A stretch of DNA of 64,000 bases from Silicimonas sp. (GTDB lineage: Bacteria > Pseudomonadota > Alphaproteobacteria > Rhodobacterales > Rhodobacteraceae). A program made the position numbers and the translations under genes. Below the pieces are notes generated by a model. That model saw only the letters and a program-made list of their open reading frames with translations, searched no databases and had not been told where the DNA came from. Shown in pieces: positions 44,725 through 52,619 of the stretch. How positions within the stretch are numbered: the first letter of the stretch is position 1; every line of letters begins with the position of its first letter. The stretch spans positions 1 to 64,000 of the forward strand of contig JAJDUZ010000041.1 of assembly GCA_022826385.1 (NCBI GenBank), written 5' to 3'.

Positions 44725-45125
44725 CGTCCGATCCATTTGACGATCGTCACCGTCACGCCCTCGCCGGGCACGGACTGGATATCGAACTCGTCGACGATGC
44801 GGCGCGTTCCGGGCAGGCCCAGTCCCAGACTGCCGCCGGTCGAGAACCCGTCAGCCAACGCGGCCTTGATGTCTAGGATGCCCGGGCCGTAATCCTGTGC
44901 GGTGACGCGGACTCCCGACCGGGATACCGTTTCAACCGGAGAGATCTCCATTTCGCCAGAGTTTGCGTAGACGACGATGTTGCGGGCTAATTCCGAGATG
45001 GCCGTTGCGATCAAGGCTTGATCGGCGCGGCTGAAGCCGACGTCTTCGGCAATCTTCCGACCGGTTTGTCGCGCAACGACAATGTCGCCGTCGCTTCTGA
45101 TTGTCTGAATGCTTGCGCTGTTCAC
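44721..45125 (-). CDS. rsbT: RsbT-like switch kinase
   Basis: The protein is 134 residues. It is a GHKL-type ATPase of the RsbT/RsbW group: N box ELARNIVVYAN, G1 box DYGPGI, G2 box GSLGLGLPGTRR. RsbT phosphorylates RsbR and RsbS in the stressosome and, once released, activates its partner by binding an RsbU-type N-terminal domain. Here that partner is probably the histidine kinase encoded two genes on. It starts 1 base after rsbS ends. Confidence 0.85.
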   Translation of the reverse strand: MNSASIQTIRSDGDIVVARQTGRKIAEDVGFSRADQALIATAISELARNIVVYANSGEMEISPVETVSRSGVRVTAQDYGPGILDIKAALADGFSTGGSLGLGLPGTRRIVDEFDIQSVPGEGVTVTIVKWIGR

Positions 45126-45126
45126 G

Positions 45127-45480
45127 TCAGGCCGCCCTCAACAGGTCAAACGCATGGTCGAGGTCGAACGCCGTGGCGATGTTTCGAAAGTCGAGGCCAA
45201 GCAGAACCATTGCCATTGCCACCTCTGGCTGAATGCCGACGATGATTGTTCTGGCGCCGCGCAATTCAACGGAACTCGCAATTTCGGTCAGGGTGCGGGT
45301 TCCGAAACTGTCAAGCACGTCCAGTGCACTGACGTCGATGACAACGGCCTTGGCGTTGATCGAAACGACGTCCGACAGGATGCGCGACTGCAGGGCCAAA
45401 ATGTCCCCATCGCTCAGTTCTTCCTGAATTGAAGCGATAAGAATGCCGTTCTGGCGCAGGATAGGAACGCGTCGGGTCAC
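45127..45480 (-). CDS. rsbS: RsbS-like STAS stressosome protein
   Basis: The protein is 117 residues, one STAS domain. The segment DVSALDVLDSFGTRTLTEI holds the serine that RsbT phosphorylates in known RsbS proteins, and VVIDVSAL and ARTIIVGIQPEVAMAMVLLG are typical flanks. It would form the stressosome core with the RsbR protein encoded 4 bases upstream. Confidence 0.85.
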   Translation of the reverse strand: MTRRVPILRQNGILIASIQEELSDGDILALQSRILSDVVSINAKAVVIDVSALDVLDSFGTRTLTEIASSVELRGARTIIVGIQPEVAMAMVLLGLDFRNIATAFDLDHAFDLLRAA

Positions 45481-45484
45481 GGTG

Positions 45485-46381
45485 TCACCCGTGCATCAGC
45501 TTGGTGGCAAGCACGATCCCGCTTTGCAGGTCTCCTGCCGTGTTCAGCGCCTCTCCTGTAACACCGACCTTTACCAGAGACTGCGCGACTTCGGCTGACA
45601 AACCGGTCAAAACGGACTGAGCGCCCATCAAACGCGCGGCTGCCATACTCTGGATCAGGTGATTTGCCACCGCGCTGTCAACGGCGGCGACGCCGGTGAT
45701 ATCCAGCACCACAGCGCGGGCCCGGTGTTCGCGAATGCCTTCCAGAAGCTGCAATGTCAGAGCGCGTGCGCGGAAACTGTCCAGCGTTCCGACAACCGGG
45801 ATCAGAAGCAATCCGTCCTGAAGTTTCAAAACCGGTGTCGGCAACTCGCTGATTTCGCGTTCGCGGGCCTGGATCGTGTCCTCGCGTGCGCTGACAAAGG
45901 TTTCCAGCGCAAGGGCCATGTCGAAATGGGCAAGCTTCATCAAGGCGAAGGCGATTGCAAAAGCTTGTTCGGGGTCGTCCTTCATTGTCTGGCGAACATG
46001 ATCGCCGAGCCGCGTCAGATAATAGGAATAGGCCCCGATATAGAGTGTCGGCGACACCCGTGCCCGCTCGTGAATTTGCCCGATACGGCGTCGATCTTCG
46101 ATATAGGCGTCGTCGAGCGGGGCGGTGATCAGATCGGCGAAGTACCTTTTTTGCCCACGCTTCACACGCTCGAGATGGCTTTCATCGCGAAAGTGCTGGG
46201 CAGCTTCCTCGTGCCCCATGATATGGGCATAAAAACTCTCGATCAGGATATCGCCCATCTCGTCGCTGGTGCTTTCCAGATGCGAGACCAGTTCTTTATC
46301 GGCTTGAGAAATGTCGAAGTAGAGCGCGGCTTCGTCCACGCTTGGTTCTGCCGTGACGGATGATGAAATAACCTGTGGCAT
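45485..46381 (-). CDS. rsbR: RsbR-type stressosome sensor with globin-like N-terminal domain
   Basis: The protein is 298 residues. Residues about 20-175 resemble a globin-coupled-sensor domain: ESFYAHIMGHEEAAQHF, KRYFADLI, then RIGQIHERARVSPTLYIGAY with His104 at the usual proximal heme position. Residues about 185-295 are a STAS domain with LDITGVAAVDSAVANHLIQ, where a Ser stands at one of the usual Thr phosphosites. It heads the R-S-T-X-kinase-regulator operon and would feed an oxygen, redox or gas signal into the stressosome. Heme binding is inferred. Confidence 0.85.
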   Translation of the reverse strand: MPQVISSSVTAEPSVDEAALYFDISQADKELVSHLESTSDEMGDILIESFYAHIMGHEEAAQHFRDESHLERVKRGQKRYFADLITAPLDDAYIEDRRRIGQIHERARVSPTLYIGAYSYYLTRLGDHVRQTMKDDPEQAFAIAFALMKLAHFDMALALETFVSAREDTIQAREREISELPTPVLKLQDGLLLIPVVGTLDSFRARALTLQLLEGIREHRARAVVLDITGVAAVDSAVANHLIQSMAAARLMGAQSVLTGLSAEVAQSLVKVGVTGEALNTAGDLQSGIVLATKLMHG

Positions 46382-46439
46382 CGCAGTCTCTCCCGGGTCG
46401 TCTGACGCGGTGTCCTAAGACTGAGAAGTTGAGATTTTT

Positions 46440-47495
46440 CTAATCGCTGATCGACACGAAGCCCGAGATCATCTGGCGCAGGCCGATGGCTGCCCCGACG
46501 AATATCGCGGCAAAGGTCAGGGGCGCACTGAAGGCCAAAACCGAGAACGCGGAAAGTCCCTGTCCGACGCTGCAGCCGACGGCCAGGATCGCACCTGCGC
46601 CCATCAGGGCCGCGCCGAATATCTGGCGTTTCAACTCGCGGGGGTCTTCGCAGGCTTCCCAACGGAAATGCCCTTTGGAGTACGAGCCGAGCGCTGCCCC
46701 GACGACCACGCCCAGAACCGAGCCGACGCTGAACGACAGCGTATTGCCCGAGGCCGTCATGGCATAGAAAATCGTGTCTCCGATCGGCGCGGCGAAGGAA
46801 TGCGTCTCGATCGGTTCATTGCCAAACCCGTTCGCGGCAACCCATGTCGTTCCCAGCCAGCCCGAGACGACGGCCAGACCGACAATGCACCCCCAGAAGA
46901 TATGACCAGGCGAACGCCGCATCTCGGCCGATGACAGGGCAACTGCCAGGATCACGGCGCCAATCGCAAGTCCGGTTCCAAAGGGGGAAATGCCGGCTGC
47001 CTCGGCCAGTTGACTGAACCCTTGTGGCGACGAGGCTTGAGTTTCAACCGAGAAGAGCCAGACCCGCGCATGGGCGAGTGGGCCGGACATCACGACATAG
47101 GCCGAAAGTCCCATCACCAGAACAATGACGAACGACCGCAGGTCGCCTCCACCCAGCCTTGCCAGCGCGCCGTATCCGCAATTGCCCGACAGCGCCATTC
47201 CATAGCCGAAGATCAACCCACCGATCACGGTCGAAAGCGGGTTCCAAACGCGATCGAGATAGGCTGTTTCGGCCCCGTTCAGATGCCCGGTGACCATCGC
47301 CAGATGCGCACCGATGACAGCCACGCCGATGGCCAGCCCCCACATCCGCATACGGCGATCGTCCGAAGAATAGAGAATGTCTTCGATGGCCCCCAACGTG
47401 CAGAACCGTCCGATCCGGGCGGCAAGGCCAAGAGCGATGCCGCCGATCAGACCGATCAGCGCGGCAAAATTGGCTTCTCCCAGAAGCTCGAGCAT
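46440..47495 (-). CDS. soxT: YeeE/YedE-family sulfur-compound transporter (SoxT)
   Basis: The protein is 351 residues with about ten transmembrane helices. It contains the conserved cysteine motifs of the YeeE/YedE (DUF395) family: IGRFCTLGAI, LSGNCGYGALARLGGGDLR and AVGCSVGQGLSAFSVL. Members of this family import thiosulfate or related sulfur species, and one is called SoxT at this position in Paracoccus-type sox loci. It lies 40 bases downstream of soxR and is likely the last gene of the soxS-R-T unit. Confidence 0.85.
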   Translation of the reverse strand: MLELLGEANFAALIGLIGGIALGLAARIGRFCTLGAIEDILYSSDDRRMRMWGLAIGVAVIGAHLAMVTGHLNGAETAYLDRVWNPLSTVIGGLIFGYGMALSGNCGYGALARLGGGDLRSFVIVLVMGLSAYVVMSGPLAHARVWLFSVETQASSPQGFSQLAEAAGISPFGTGLAIGAVILAVALSSAEMRRSPGHIFWGCIVGLAVVSGWLGTTWVAANGFGNEPIETHSFAAPIGDTIFYAMTASGNTLSFSVGSVLGVVVGAALGSYSKGHFRWEACEDPRELKRQIFGAALMGAGAILAVGCSVGQGLSAFSVLAFSAPLTFAAIFVGAAIGLRQMISGFVSISD

Positions 47496-47534
47496 GGTTT
47501 TCCTCCCAGTGACCGAGAGGCGGGCCGCCCCCGA

Positions 47535-47909
47535 TCAGTCGTCGGACCGGCAGAACAGGTCGTAGACGACTTCTATGATTTGCCGCGCCCGGTCGTCTGT
47601 CAAGCTGTAGTAGATCGCCTTGCCCTCGCGTCGGGGCGAGACCAGCCCTTCCAGCCTGAGCCGCGTCAGTTGCTGCGAGACCGCGGCTTGTCGCGCCGAC
47701 AACAGGTCTTCAAGCTCCATCACCGACTTTTCGCCCGACGCCAGATGGCAAAGGATCATCAACCGGCCTTCGTGGCTGATCGCCTTCAGGAAGCTTGAGG
47801 CGGCTTCGGCGTTTTTTACCATCTTTTCCATGTCTTCAGCGCACATATTGACGTCGAAAACCGGAAGGCGGCTTTTTGTGGCAAGATTTGTATCCGGGTC
47901 CATGCTCAT
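47535..47909 (-). CDS. soxR: SoxR, ArsR-family sulfur-responsive repressor
   Basis: The protein is 124 residues with an ArsR-type winged helix: FLKAISHEGRLMILCHLASG, recognition helix RQAAVSQQLTRLRLEGLV and wing REGKAIYYSL. Two cysteines, Cys54 and Cys120, sit where the redox pair of SqrR/BigR lies; persulfide bridging of these relieves repression in that family. Cys23 is extra. SoxR represses sox genes in the absence of thiosulfate. Its candidate boxes (ATTC-N8-GAAT type) are at 48322, 50362, 52585 and 62848. Confidence 0.9.
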   Translation of the reverse strand: MSMDPDTNLATKSRLPVFDVNMCAEDMEKMVKNAEAASSFLKAISHEGRLMILCHLASGEKSVMELEDLLSARQAAVSQQLTRLRLEGLVSPRREGKAIYYSLTDDRARQIIEVVYDLFCRSDD

Positions 47910-47914
47910 GGGCG

Positions 47915-48283
47915 TCAGCCTGTCTGATCGATCGGAATGCGGGCTTGCTCGAACATCATTGTCAGCAAGCCCCAGAAGAAGTCTTCCCCAGGATACCCCT
48001 CGATCCGGCCAACTTCCTGACCGTCTTCGACAAGGATGAATGTCGGGGTGAAGTGAACGCGTTTTTCAAAGGCCACGTCGGGCGTTTCACTGTGCAGATC
48101 ATACCGTTTCAACGGGGCGGTCTGACCCTCGGCCGTCTTCGGATAGATATGCGCGATTTCCTCGTTCCAGCGTTCACACCAAAGGCAGCCGTGCTCCTCT
48201 GCCATAAGCAGATAGGTCTCGGCCTTGGCCGAGAGCGGAAGCCACGCCAGAAGCGTGATCAGAAGGATCGATAACCGGGCCAC
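47915..48283 (-). CDS. soxS: SoxS, periplasmic thioredoxin-like protein
   Basis: The protein is 122 residues. The signal peptide is MARLSILLITLLAWLPLSAKA. The active site is Cys33-Leu-Trp-Cys36 in EEHGCLWCERW, and the cis-Pro is in VHFTPTFILVEDGQEVGR. SoxS keeps SoxY active, probably by reducing it with electrons passed through SoxV. It is the first gene of the minus-strand unit, divergent from soxV across a SoxR-type box. Confidence 0.85.
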   Translation of the reverse strand: MARLSILLITLLAWLPLSAKAETYLLMAEEHGCLWCERWNEEIAHIYPKTAEGQTAPLKRYDLHSETPDVAFEKRVHFTPTFILVEDGQEVGRIEGYPGEDFFWGLLTMMFEQARIPIDQTG

Positions 48284-48321
48284 CCGGGTCTCCGTGATTG
48301 ACGCGTCGTCGGTGCGAACAT

Positions 48322-48337
48322 AATCTAATATCTGAAT
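48322..48337. promoter_or_regulatory. SoxR/BigR-type operator, soxS-soxV intergenic
   Basis: AATC-N8-GAAT differs by one base from the ATTC-N8-GAAT core known for BigR and SqrR. It overlaps an AATAT-N4-ATATT palindrome at 48327-48340 and lies 27 bases before the soxV start and 39 bases before the soxS start, where a shared repressor would act on both. Confidence 0.65.
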
Positions 48338-48363
48338 ATTTCAAACATGAAGGCCCTCGCAAC

Positions 48364-49104
48364 GTGTTCGATGTCACTTTTTTCGGCGCATTCGTGGCGG
48401 GTCTGCTGTCTTTCCTGTCACCTTGTATCTTGCCGATCGTGCCATTTTACCTGAGCTATCTCGCGGGCGTCGGCATGAACCAGATCGCGGCAGACGCCGA
48501 GGTGTCGCCCGGTGTGCGCTGGCGCGCCTTCCTTGCCGCCTGCATGTTTGCGCTTGGGGTCATCACTGTCTTTGTCGGGCTGGGTGCCACGGCAACGATG
48601 TTCGGCCAGATGGTGCGCGAGTATTTCGACGTTCTGCGCTGGGTCGCCGCGGCGATCATCATCGCGATGGGTTTGCACTTCCTGGGCGTGATCCGGATCG
48701 GCATACTCTATCGCCAGTTCCGTGCCGAAGCGGGCGAGACCTCGAACGTGTCGCTGGTCGGCGCCTTCGTGATCGGCCTTGCCTTCGCCTTTGGCTGGAC
48801 CCCTTGTGTCGGGCCAGTCCTTGCTGCCATCCTGTTCATGGCCGGCGGGCAGGACAGTGCGGGGCAGGGGGCCGCGCTGCTCTTCACCTATGGCGCTGGC
48901 ATGACGCTGCCCTTCATCATCGCGGCGCTGTTCATCGCGCCGTTCATGCGGTTCATGGCGCGGTTCCGGAAACACCTTGGCACTGTCGAAAAGGCGATGG
49001 GCCTGCTGCTCATCCTGTTCGGCGTGCTGATTGCCACGAACTCGATCAACTATATTGCCCAGTGGATGCTGGAGACGTTCCCGATCTTCATGTCCATTGG
49101 CTGA
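48364..49104 (+). CDS. soxV: SoxV, CcdA-type membrane electron carrier
   Basis: The start is taken as GTG 48364 (VFDVTFFGAFVAGLL); an in-frame TTG at 48298 would overlap the operator. The protein is about 246 residues with six transmembrane helices. The two redox cysteines of CcdA proteins are in SFLSPCILPIVPFYLSY and AFGWTPCVGPVLAAI. SoxV moves thiol electrons from cytoplasmic thioredoxin to periplasmic SoxW and SoxS. It is first of the long plus-strand sox run. Confidence 0.9.
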   Translation: MFDVTFFGAFVAGLLSFLSPCILPIVPFYLSYLAGVGMNQIAADAEVSPGVRWRAFLAACMFALGVITVFVGLGATATMFGQMVREYFDVLRWVAAAIIIAMGLHFLGVIRIGILYRQFRAEAGETSNVSLVGAFVIGLAFAFGWTPCVGPVLAAILFMAGGQDSAGQGAALLFTYGAGMTLPFIIAALFIAPFMRFMARFRKHLGTVEKAMGLLLILFGVLIATNSINYIAQWMLETFPIFMSIG

Positions 49105-49122
49105 CCCATGGGAGGACCACGA

Positions 49123-49701
49123 ATGACACGGATACTTCTTACATTGGCGGCCGGGCTGCTGGCCTTTGGCGTGCAAGCGGCCGAACTTGGTGATGACGGT
49201 CTGCACAAGACCGACTGGATGCGCGACACCTTTAAGGATCTCAGCGAGGACCTTGAGGAGGCAAATGGCGAAGGCAAACGCCTGCTAATCATGTTCGAAC
49301 AGCGGGGCTGCGTCTATTGCACCAAGATGCACGAAGACGTGTTTCCGGCCGAAAACATCTCAAGTTACATCGACGAGAATTACTTCGTCGTGCAACTCAA
49401 TCTGCACGGCGATGTCGAGGTGACGGACTTCGACGGCGAGACCCTGTCCGAGAAGGACATGGCGCGAAAGTGGGGCATCCTGTTCACGCCAACGATGATG
49501 TTCATCGATGACGAAGTGTCCGAGGGGGTGACCGCGCCGGAAGCGGCGGTTGCAACAATGCCGGGAGCCTTTGGCAAGGGCACGACGTTGGACATGCTGA
49601 CCTGGGTGGCCGAGAAGCGCTATGAGTTGGACAATGGCGAAGACTTCCAGCGCTATCACGCCCGCATGATCCAGGAGCGGAACAACGGCTCGACCGACTG
49701 A
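49123..49701 (+). CDS. soxW: SoxW, periplasmic thioredoxin
   Basis: The start is ATG 49123 with a GGGAGGACC ribosome binding site; a frame start at 49108 lacks one. The protein is 192 residues with signal peptide MTRILLTLAAGLLAFGVQAA. The active site is Cys63-Val-Tyr-Cys66 in FEQRGCVYCTKMH, and the cis-Pro is in GILFTPTMMFID. It receives electrons from SoxV. It lies 18 bases after soxV. Confidence 0.85.
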   Translation: MTRILLTLAAGLLAFGVQAAELGDDGLHKTDWMRDTFKDLSEDLEEANGEGKRLLIMFEQRGCVYCTKMHEDVFPAENISSYIDENYFVVQLNLHGDVEVTDFDGETLSEKDMARKWGILFTPTMMFIDDEVSEGVTAPEAAVATMPGAFGKGTTLDMLTWVAEKRYELDNGEDFQRYHARMIQERNNGSTD

Positions 49702-49778
49702 AGCCGAGGGCGCGTTAACGTTGTGTTAACACTTGGATCCAAAACATCTTGAGGGCCCATACCGATCTCGGGGAAGCG

Positions 49779-50279
49779 ATGCGACGCCTCATTCTCGGAA
49801 TTGCACTTTTCAGCGTCGTTGCAGCGCCAGTGTCGGGGCATGATTATCTGGGCATTCCAGACATCGGGGCACTGGACGAGGCGGAAACCAACAAGCGCTG
49901 CGTGGCGTTGCAGTTCTTTATTGCCGAAGGACTTCAGTCGGAAACTGTATCATTCGATTTCAACTATCCGAGTGGCATCGGGGATGAACATGGACAGTCC
50001 GCGATCCAGAACTTCTCGGATGCGTTCCGTTTTCACGTCAAGCGCGTTGCGGACTCTCTGGAAGAACCCGATGGGTCTGTACAAGGCAGCGGCCTTGATC
50101 GTGTTCTCCGATTGGTGGGTTCCGTTACTCTACTTTACCGGGACGCGATTTCCGATTTTCACAGGTCGGATGCCGAAGGCCGTTTGCCCATGAAGCAAAC
50201 TGCTGACGCCCGCTATCTGATGAGCCACGACTTGGCGCGATGCGTCGCCGCATTCTTGTTCGATCAACTGCAAAATTAG
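49779..50279 (+). CDS. Exported hypothetical protein between soxW and soxX
   Basis: The start is ATG 49779 with GGGGAAG upstream. The protein is 166 residues. The signal peptide MRRLILGIALFSVVAAPVSG is followed by a mostly helical protein (NKRCVALQFFIAEGLQ, FSDAFRFHVKRVADSLEE, LVGSVTLLYRDAISDFHRSD and a final SHDLARCVAAFLFDQLQN). Two cysteines, one near each end, could pair. No heme motif is present. A GTTAAC-N5-GTTAAC element at 49714-49730 precedes it. It is not one of the standard Sox proteins, and I do not recognise the family. Confidence 0.6.
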   Translation: MRRLILGIALFSVVAAPVSGHDYLGIPDIGALDEAETNKRCVALQFFIAEGLQSETVSFDFNYPSGIGDEHGQSAIQNFSDAFRFHVKRVADSLEEPDGSVQGSGLDRVLRLVGSVTLLYRDAISDFHRSDAEGRLPMKQTADARYLMSHDLARCVAAFLFDQLQN

Positions 50280-50361
50280 AAGGCGGCGCATGTATGCGGC
50301 GCGTTTTCTGATGCTTTCCCAAAGGCTTGGTGCGCTGCCAGTCGACCGAGGTCAGTTATTA

Positions 50362-50377
50362 ATTCAATTCTTTGAAT
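50362..50377. promoter_or_regulatory. SoxR/BigR-type operator upstream of soxX
   Basis: A perfect ATTC-N8-GAAT lies 68 bases before the soxX start, within an AT-rich 166-base gap, and marks a separate SoxR-controlled promoter for soxXYZA. Confidence 0.75.
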
Positions 50378-50445
50378 TTGTTGTTGCGTTCTTCGTTCAG
50401 TGTGCCGTAGTCTACAATCGATTTCTTGATGCTTAGGGAGGGCTC

Positions 50446-50904
50446 ATGAAACTCAAGGGAGCAATCGCTTTCGCGACAGCCACCGTAGCGTTCACCGGTT
50501 TCGCGGCATTTGCCGAAACAAAGCCGATGGATGTCAGTTTCGAAGACGGCATGGTCGCCGTTTCGCTGACCGGTCAGGCCGGAGACCCGGTCGAAGGCCG
50601 CAAGGTCTTCATGAACCGCAAGCTGGGCAACTGCCTCGCCTGCCACCAAAACGCCGACATGATGGAACAGCCGTTTCATGGCGAAGTCGGCCCTGCGCTT
50701 GATGGCGTAGGCGACCGCTGGGAGGAAGCCGATCTGCGCGGCATTGTCTCGAACGCCAAGAACATGTTCCCGGATTCGATCATGCCGGCCTTCTATATCG
50801 ACAGCGGCTACGAGCGCCCGCTGGAGAAATTCGACGGCAAATCCATCCTCTCGGCCCAGCAGGTCGAAGACGTGGTGGCCTATCTTCTGACGCTCAAGGA
50901 GTGA
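50446..50904 (+). CDS. soxX: SoxX, monoheme cytochrome c of the SoxAX complex
   Basis: The protein is 152 residues. The signal peptide is KLKGAIAFATATVAFTGFAAFA. One heme site, Cys63-Leu-Ala-Cys66-His67, is in LGNCLACHQN, and a distal Met is available in NMFPDSIMPAFYID. SoxAX attaches thiosulfate oxidatively to the SoxY cysteine in the periplasm. It is first in the soxXYZA unit and ends 5 bases before the soxY start. Confidence 0.9.
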   Translation: MKLKGAIAFATATVAFTGFAAFAETKPMDVSFEDGMVAVSLTGQAGDPVEGRKVFMNRKLGNCLACHQNADMMEQPFHGEVGPALDGVGDRWEEADLRGIVSNAKNMFPDSIMPAFYIDSGYERPLEKFDGKSILSAQQVEDVVAYLLTLKE

Positions 50905-50909
50905 CACAT

Positions 50910-51332
50910 ATGGAATTCTCACGTCGAAACGTCCTGGTCCTTGGCGCGGGCACTGCGGCTGCAGTCTCGCTGACGGGTCTTCCGGCCTTCGCGTCGGTCA
51001 CCGATGACATGATCGCCGAGTTCACCGGCGGTGCAGATGTCGGCAGCGGTGCTCTGTCGCTGACGGCGCCCGAGATTGCCGAGAACGGCAACACGGTGCC
51101 GATCGAAATCTCGGCACCCGGTGCTGTTGCGGTCACCGTTTTTGCCGATGGCAACCCGGTTCCGGCTGTCGCCACGTTCAACTTCGGTCCGCTTAACGCA
51201 TCTCGCAGCGCCTCGACCCGTATCCGGCTTGCCAAAAGCCAGAACGTGATCGCGGTTGCCAAGATGGAAGACGGATCGTTCCAGCGGGCTGACGTGCCCG
51301 TCAAAGTGACAATCGGCGGCTGCGGCGGCTAA
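50910..51332 (+). CDS. soxY: SoxY, sulfur-carrier subunit
   Basis: The start is ATG 50910. The protein is 140 residues. The twin-arginine signal SRRNVLVLGAGTAAAVSLTG allows export with its partner. It ends in the diagnostic carrier arm GGCGG, whose Cys holds the sulfur intermediates. It pairs with SoxZ, encoded 18 bases downstream. Confidence 0.95.
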   Translation: MEFSRRNVLVLGAGTAAAVSLTGLPAFASVTDDMIAEFTGGADVGSGALSLTAPEIAENGNTVPIEISAPGAVAVTVFADGNPVPAVATFNFGPLNASRSASTRIRLAKSQNVIAVAKMEDGSFQRADVPVKVTIGGCGG

Positions 51333-51350
51333 GGACAAGGAGAACAAGAC

Positions 51351-51680
51351 ATGGCAAAAGGTGTAAAACCCCGCGTGAAAGTCCCGAAGTCCGCAGCGGC
51401 TGGCGAGACGATCACGATCAAGACCCTGATCAGCCACAAGATGGAAAGCGGTCAGCGCAAGGACGCGGACGGCAACCAGATCCCGCGCTCGATCATCAAT
51501 CGCTTCACTGCTGACTTCAACGGCGAGAACGTGATCGACGTGACGCTTGAGCCCGCGATCTCGACCAACCCATATTTCCAGTTCGACGCCGTCGTGCCGG
51601 AAGCGGGCGAGTTCAAGTTCACCTGGTATGACGATGACGGCTCGGTTTACGAGACGTCGAAGTCGATCAGCGTCAGCTGA
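51351..51680 (+). CDS. soxZ: SoxZ, sulfur-carrier partner subunit
   Basis: The protein is 109 residues with no signal peptide; it is exported with SoxY. Family landmarks are ETITIKTLISHKMESGQRKD, IPRSIINRFTADFNGENV and a final KFTWYDDDGSVYETSKSISV. It forms the SoxYZ heterodimer that carries sulfur between the Sox enzymes. Confidence 0.95.
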   Translation: MAKGVKPRVKVPKSAAAGETITIKTLISHKMESGQRKDADGNQIPRSIINRFTADFNGENVIDVTLEPAISTNPYFQFDAVVPEAGEFKFTWYDDDGSVYETSKSISVS

Positions 51681-51707
51681 TCCATGCGCGATTTGGGAGG
51701 AGACCGC

Positions 51708-52535
51708 ATGAAGAGAGCATTGCTCACAACCGCCTGTATTCTTGCCGCGACGGCCGCTTCGGCTGGCGAAGATTCGACCTTGTCGATCGAAGGGGAAGAC
51801 TACATCACCCAGACCGCAGCGCCGGAGCATATGGAATATGTCGACACGATCTATTCGGGTTGGACATTCCGTACCGACGAAACGCAAGCGTTGCAAATGG
51901 ACGACTTCGACAACCCGGCTTTCGTGTTCCTCGATCAGGCGATCGACCAGTGGGACACGGTTGAAGGCTCGGAAGGCAAGTCGTGCTCGTCGTGCCACGA
52001 AGACGTGGCCGATTTTGCCGGCCTCAAGACTTCGCTGCCGCGGGTCGAGAACGGCGAGCTTGTCACCCTGACGAACCTCGTCAACGAGTGCGTGACCGAA
52101 CGGATGGGCAGCAAGGAGTGGAAGTATTCCGGCGCCAAGATGTCGGGCATGACCGCTTTGATCGCGCACCAGTCGCGCGGCATGACGATGAATGTCAAGA
52201 TCGACGGCGACGCCGCACCGTTCTGGGAGCAGGGCAAAGAGCTTTACTACCAGCGTGTTGGCCAGTTGGACATGGCCTGTTCGAACTGTCACGAAGACAA
52301 CTACGGCAACATGATCCGCGCAGACCACCTGAGCCAGGGACAGATCAACGGCTTCCCGCTCTATCGTCTGAAGAATGCCAAGATCAACACGACGCATGGA
52401 CGCTTCAAGGGCTGCATGTCGAACATCCGGGCGGTTCCGTTCAAGGAAGGCGGCCCCGAGTTCAAGGCGCTTGAGCTTTACATCGCCTCGCGCGGTCAGG
52501 GCCTTTCGGTCGAAACACCGGCCGTCCGCAACTAA
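51708..52535 (+). CDS. soxA: SoxA, diheme cytochrome c of the SoxAX complex
   Basis: The start is ATG 51708 behind GGGAGGAGACCGC. The protein is 275 residues. The signal peptide is MKRALLTTACILAATAASA. Two heme motifs are Cys93-Ser-Ser-Cys96-His97 and Cys191-Ser-Asn-Cys194-His195, so this is the diheme type found in Paracoccus. The catalytic cysteine is Cys236 in GRFKGCMSNIRAVPF. It is followed by a strong intrinsic terminator. Confidence 0.95.
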   Translation: MKRALLTTACILAATAASAGEDSTLSIEGEDYITQTAAPEHMEYVDTIYSGWTFRTDETQALQMDDFDNPAFVFLDQAIDQWDTVEGSEGKSCSSCHEDVADFAGLKTSLPRVENGELVTLTNLVNECVTERMGSKEWKYSGAKMSGMTALIAHQSRGMTMNVKIDGDAAPFWEQGKELYYQRVGQLDMACSNCHEDNYGNMIRADHLSQGQINGFPLYRLKNAKINTTHGRFKGCMSNIRAVPFKEGGPEFKALELYIASRGQGLSVETPAVRN

Positions 52536-52538
52536 TCA

Positions 52539-52570
52539 GACGCCCGCACTCCGGCCGGGGTGCGGGCGTC
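52539..52570 (+). terminator. Strong intrinsic terminator between soxA and soxB
   Basis: GACGCCCGCAC at 52539-52549 pairs perfectly with GTGCGGGCGTC at 52560-52570 across a 10-base loop, followed by ATCTTTT. It begins 4 bases after the soxA stop. Confidence 0.8.
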
Positions 52571-52584
52571 ATCTTTTCATACGC

Positions 52585-52600
52585 ATTCACAAATGCGAAT
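52585..52600. promoter_or_regulatory. SoxR/BigR-type operator upstream of soxB
   Basis: A perfect ATTC-N8-GAAT lies 20 bases before the soxB start and just after the soxA terminator. It indicates that soxB-F is restarted from its own SoxR-controlled promoter. Confidence 0.7.
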
Positions 52601-52619
52601 TTGATATGGGATAAGAGAG

